Source: Euryarchaeota archaeon TMED117
Lineage (GTDB): Archaea; Thermoplasmatota; Poseidoniia; Poseidoniales; Poseidoniaceae
Direction of reading: 5' to 3'
DNA: 9,995 nucleotides
NCBI GenBank assembly: GCA_002171315.2
Contig: NHFS02000037.1
Coordinates: 1 to 9,995, forward strand
Made by a program: the position numbers and the translations under genes. Position 1 is the first letter of the stretch. Every line of letters begins with the position of its first letter. The notes under the pieces were generated by a model. It was not told where the DNA came from. It searched no databases and saw nothing but the letters and a program-made list of their open reading frames with translations. This document shows, in pieces, positions 7,601 to 9,995 of the stretch.

Positions 7601-9340
7601 TTTGGAGAAGGAGAGGGTGTAGAAGCGCTTTCATTCTTCCTTGGAGACGTTGTTGATTTAGGCAGTTTAGTCAACGACCTTGTGTATGGCCTCGTGGTTG
7701 ATATTGGCGACTCTTCAGGAGAACAAGCTGATGTTGCTTATGGATTGGACATGGTCACAGGTGAGAGTTTCGACCTTACAGCAGACATGCGCAAAGGATC
7801 TGTTCCTACTGGGACACCAGAATGGCAACATGGTCTTGACATTCAAGCAACAGAGCGAACAGTACTCGACTTCAACCTCTCTCGTCTTCCAGAATTTACT
7901 CAATCAAGCCGAACAATCGTTTCCGATATTCTCAGCGATTACATCATCGATGAGTCCGAAGCTGAAATTATTCGCCAAGAATTTACTCAGGCAAATCTCA
8001 GCATCGCAAATACGTTAATTGAGTCCCTCGATGATGGATTACTTACAGAAAGAGAACTCAAAGGCATTGATGTAGCCTTGCTTGCAGAAGGCGGCATCAC
8101 CTTTGAAACACGACGAAGTTGGCATGTTCACACATGGCTTCCTCAATTGCCTTCAGGACGTATTGAAATCGATTACATCTTCACTCTGGTTGATGAAGTT
8201 CCAACTTATGATTTCGAAATGAATCTCGAGGACTGGTTGCCAGCACAAGAACGATTCTATCTCACGATGGATGGAATTCAGAAGTCTTCAGTGGAACTTC
8301 AGATATTCGGTTTAGATACATCAACGTCTCGAGATGTATCTGTGAAAGCATTATTCTCACGTCAAGAGAATCTCACAGTCCCTCGTTTGTCCGTGGACAT
8401 GAGCTATGATATCGGGCAACGATTGGATTATGTTTACGCGGTTTTTAATGATAAAGAGAACAAGGTACGTGCTGAAACCTTCCTCGTAGGTGTACCTCAA
8501 CAAACTCAGTTTTCAGCGACAATTGGAGACGTTTTGTTACTCGATGTTGATGTTCCTCAGGAATTCCGCGTAGGGGATACGAGTGTTCAATCAATGATGA
8601 TTCAACAGCATCGCTTCGTCGATGGATTCTGGTGGCCTGCTACAACATTCTTCAGAGATGTACCTTCTGAAATGCACCTTGCAGCTGAGCCTGATCAACG
8701 ACTCGACATTCGGGAAGAGACCTCCTTCCAAGGAATGATGACTCTGGATTATGCTTCAAATTCTGATAAGATGGATATGTATATCGAAGCATCTGGACGA
8801 GCTATTGACGCAAAAGGAGATACTCTGATGATGGCTACAAATTTACCACGAACATTCAAGTTGGAAACAACAGATGATTGGGGTGTTCGAATCGTTAGTT
8901 CTGGTGATGGAGTCGAAGAACTCTATATGCGACAAACCAACGTTCCAGGAGCACCAGGTGTGTTCCTCGATCGACTTGAAATCATAGGAGAAGATCTCAA
9001 AGGTGCGACGATTACAATTCATCGCCCACTCGGATATCCAGTCATCATAATCGATGATATCACGACAGGTCGTCTTGTTTCAAGTGCAGAAGTTCATGTT
9101 CAACCAGGTGAATATGTTCCGCTCATGGGCGATCTCGAAGTCGATGGACGGGGTGTTCTTCTCGATGCTCAGTTTACTGGTTTCATTCCCACTTCAACCT
9201 CGATAGGCGTGAATGGTGTCGTTACAGATTTATCAGTCGTCAGTACTCTGACTGGTGGTTCTGTTGAAACACGACACATATTGGTGGTTGAACCAATTAC
9301 ATCAGGTGTTGCATCTGTATTAGCAATGATCTTTGGGTGA
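4670..9340 (+). CDS. Giant secreted beta-rich protein of unrecognised family
   Basis: I do not recognise this 1556-residue protein. A basic n-region and hydrophobic core (residues 21-34) end in PVQA, giving a signal peptidase site after A39, so it should be exported. The mature part is mostly predicted beta strand. A degenerate motif, R-hydrophobic-x-N/G-hydrophobic-P followed by alternating hydrophobics, recurs at R740, R791, R833, R894 and R952, with weaker copies from 489 to 1398. Three hydrophobic or amphipathic helical stretches interrupt it (about 319-340, 625-653 and 984-1013), and the protein ends in a short hydrophobic tail (1543-1556). A DIDGDNVDD loop (201-209) looks calcium-binding. 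C371 and C391 flank an acidic loop and may pair; C671 is the only other cysteine. No full-length membrane helix follows the signal, so it may be held at the surface by partners. The start at 4670 has no clear Shine-Dalgarno. The next gene begins four bases after the stop. No function can be assigned. Confidence 0.85.
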   Translation: MVEEAIRLIRPGLKQPKRGRLALFLVLVMLIPLFQPVQADLTVRQDDFDLLETLSDVMALQESSDDSVVAAGASTSALALVEAAKRESQAGDPLDDATQYLNDVELRDTSPLPEDHPRPYEILLDTNSQPDGWPNNLIQTLFSLDAVSLTDPLAVGINTYALYVNFSSRNSGPQYEAWDYGTFTGELFVGTDLVLFENYIDIDGDNVDDVSISLTVLGLLQLNQGFGFEPPLDPLNPFSAVPDTIWLRPTFQWKINQLNENDPLWDEMAHMEISLLKGLAFDSAIQDSQSYALVLDTRLTQPPSDFRLEVGIQEFRFSISGAVTNIVQLLTDFISGGALPSNALTLTSVSAPYAIGIRNPNSDSSNLQTECDTDYYDVINDHDADSEFHKCGFGIGIGFIEFDELDANGQADIIDMGYIDVGFHPERGSNVLPEEVDLTLRNDNLGDNTFDTVELYSDVGADLWLHYFEDRSNTIEGGTFGNISDSRLWIRGIPSGTLPQEEIDAIFTTIGEAPGSVNLPGDMPDRLSFILAIKNFTGDSTTNQNDLTLPINPAAPPATLIMIAGTERIDSLTYDSTMKRGGYENDVSSIRISVSNLPEVLVLKGSFQLSETGVSRVNFNNPNLNTIAQILDNALLTLVEIVLDLGSILNGLPDAIVGTAGTSGGSIEVICLTQVKQTWLDGSVRSPSSLGEIALAIGSSDHPWFSSSDHILLSEDTSIATIAGRDGPVSPLVPVAMSIRVSNISRVFQSVDVITSERTLELIGQQSGALLIGHIRHNGLDLENVTSQSARISNRPGDLTVVQDPNKLVYSASEPIGTITYGGQEDKQRNAIRLEGLPAAFQLNLGDSIGFAADTPIDSITVQMTNATTPLTMDGDHFRFWVNSDTSEASLSARISNVQSVQRFSPLNPNSTGPEGSARYSLQRQTSTPFNIVMEDVSNYDDPFLGLNGMMRLDPLPANLEIVLPSDVDSSGIELPDFGEGEGVEALSFFLGDVVDLGSLVNDLVYGLVVDIGDSSGEQADVAYGLDMVTGESFDLTADMRKGSVPTGTPEWQHGLDIQATERTVLDFNLSRLPEFTQSSRTIVSDILSDYIIDESEAEIIRQEFTQANLSIANTLIESLDDGLLTERELKGIDVALLAEGGITFETRRSWHVHTWLPQLPSGRIEIDYIFTLVDEVPTYDFEMNLEDWLPAQERFYLTMDGIQKSSVELQIFGLDTSTSRDVSVKALFSRQENLTVPRLSVDMSYDIGQRLDYVYAVFNDKENKVRAETFLVGVPQQTQFSATIGDVLLLDVDVPQEFRVGDTSVQSMMIQQHRFVDGFWWPATTFFRDVPSEMHLAAEPDQRLDIREETSFQGMMTLDYASNSDKMDMYIEASGRAIDAKGDTLMMATNLPRTFKLETTDDWGVRIVSSGDGVEELYMRQTNVPGAPGVFLDRLEIIGEDLKGATITIHRPLGYPVIIIDDITTGRLVSSAEVHVQPGEYVPLMGDLEVDGRGVLLDAQFTGFIPTSTSIGVNGVVTDLSVVSTLTGGSVETRHILVVEPITSGVASVLAMIFG
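6134..8863 (+). repeat. Degenerate strand-turn-strand motif repeats in the giant secreted protein
   Basis: Within residues 489-1398, a short motif recurs: a hydrophobic strand, a turn of the form N/G-L/I/V-P, and another alternating strand. Clear copies are RVSNIS (740-745), RISNRP (791-796), RLEGLP (833-838), RISNVQ (894-899) and RLDPLP (952-957), spaced 51, 42, 61 and 58 residues. Weaker copies are WIRGIP (489-494), SVSNLP (593-598), NLSRLP (1069-1074) and MATNLP (1388-1393). The DNA is not visibly repetitive, so the duplication, if real, is old. Confidence 0.55.
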
Positions 9341-9344
9341 TATA

Positions 9345-9989
9345 ATGGAAGATGAATTAGTTGTACATGAGGACGATATCATCTCCTCAAAACCTCTGGG
9401 TTTGTTGGAATCATCTCAACGCCAAGAGGCCTTTGCAATGGGCTTAGATCTCGATGATCCTGAACAAGCAGAAGCATACATGCAAGCCCAAGAAGCAGCT
9501 CTTTTCATCAAAGAGCGTATTCGAAATATCAACCCTGCACGTGTTGCTATTGCTGGTCTGATCATGCTCCTTCTTGTTGGATTAATTGCAAGTGGATGGT
9601 ATTGGGTCCTTCCGCGTGATGATGTGGAAGTTGAAACCATCTACATGCAACGAGGTGGACATCTGATCATGTCCGAATTATACAATGATGGAAGCCGTGC
9701 TATTACGGACGTAACAGTTCAGGTTGAATTTCAAGACGAGTTTGGCAATCTTATCCAAGAGATGAGGATTGATGTTGATGAAGTTGCTTCGCATTCCTCT
9801 CTTGCAGGTGATGATTTGGAAATGATTGTTCTTGGCTATACTGTATGGGACGAATATATTCTGAAAGTTTCTGTTACGTGGACCTCTTTTGACAACAAAG
9901 TCCATGCAGAATCCTGGTCACATGTTATCGGCGAATGGGCATCAGAACGCTTCGTCGATCAATGTGATACGACAACCAAATTGTTCTGA
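9345..9989 (+). CDS. Single-pass membrane protein with small extracellular beta domain
   Basis: From the ATG at 9345 this protein has 214 residues. The N-terminal part is acidic (MEDELVVHEDD) and then helical (about 39-62, ending in KERIRNINPAR). A single membrane helix follows (about 67-89, rich in Leu, Ile and Gly, ending in WYWVL). The positive charges just before the helix put the N-terminus inside and residues 90-214 outside. The outer part has ELYNDGSRAITDVTVQVEF (111-129) and DEFGNLIQE (131-139), a pattern like FxLYD-type or other small beta-sandwich domains that follow a membrane anchor. That assignment is tentative. The gene begins four bases after the stop of the giant secreted gene, so the two are almost certainly co-transcribed and probably translationally coupled. 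An in-frame TTG at 9333 would overlap the upstream gene and is less likely. A weak GGTGA (9336-9340) covers the upstream stop codon. Function is unknown; a membrane anchor or partner for the giant protein is inferred. Confidence 0.82.
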   Translation: MEDELVVHEDDIISSKPLGLLESSQRQEAFAMGLDLDDPEQAEAYMQAQEAALFIKERIRNINPARVAIAGLIMLLLVGLIASGWYWVLPRDDVEVETIYMQRGGHLIMSELYNDGSRAITDVTVQVEFQDEFGNLIQEMRIDVDEVASHSSLAGDDLEMIVLGYTVWDEYILKVSVTWTSFDNKVHAESWSHVIGEWASERFVDQCDTTTKLF

Positions 9990-9995
9990 TATTCG

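Noticed and set aside
9333..9344. TTG at 9333 as the start of the last gene
   Set aside because: It would overlap the end of the giant protein gene, and an ATG only four codons later fits better.

Overview
The window reads as a piece of archaeal chromosome. The first gene encodes ribosomal protein L15e, which archaea and eukaryotes have and bacteria lack. The base composition is moderate. The downstream genes encode large secreted or membrane-anchored proteins with PKD-type beta-sandwich repeats and a zinc ribbon on the cytoplasmic side. This mix resembles uncultivated marine Thermoplasmatota such as Marine Group II (Poseidoniales). That placement is an inference from style and needs a tree of L15e or RNase Z to confirm. 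All six genes lie on the + strand with short gaps, and no stretch over 100 bases lacks a gene. I see no tRNA, rRNA, CRISPR array, insertion sequence or other mobile element.

Region 1 (17-2094) is an information-processing cluster: L15e, an 85-residue PRC-barrel protein, and a ribonuclease Z that matures tRNA 3' ends. The PRC-barrel gene has a strong Shine-Dalgarno. The Shine-Dalgarno of RNase Z overlaps the stop codon of the PRC-barrel gene, so the two are probably translationally coupled.

Region 2 (2120-9989) holds three cell-envelope genes. The first encodes an 824-residue type I membrane protein with a duplicated N-terminal beta domain, three PKD-like domains, one membrane helix, a long tail and a C-terminal CxxC/CxxC zinc ribbon. 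The second encodes a 1556-residue secreted protein of unrecognised family with a recurrent strand-turn-strand motif and embedded hydrophobic helices. The third, only four bases downstream, encodes a 214-residue protein anchored by one helix, with a small extracellular beta domain.

The most unusual content is the envelope set. A giant secreted protein with no family I can name is tightly coupled to a small membrane protein and follows a receptor-like protein that crosses the membrane. The three may form one surface complex, but that rests only on gene order and topology.
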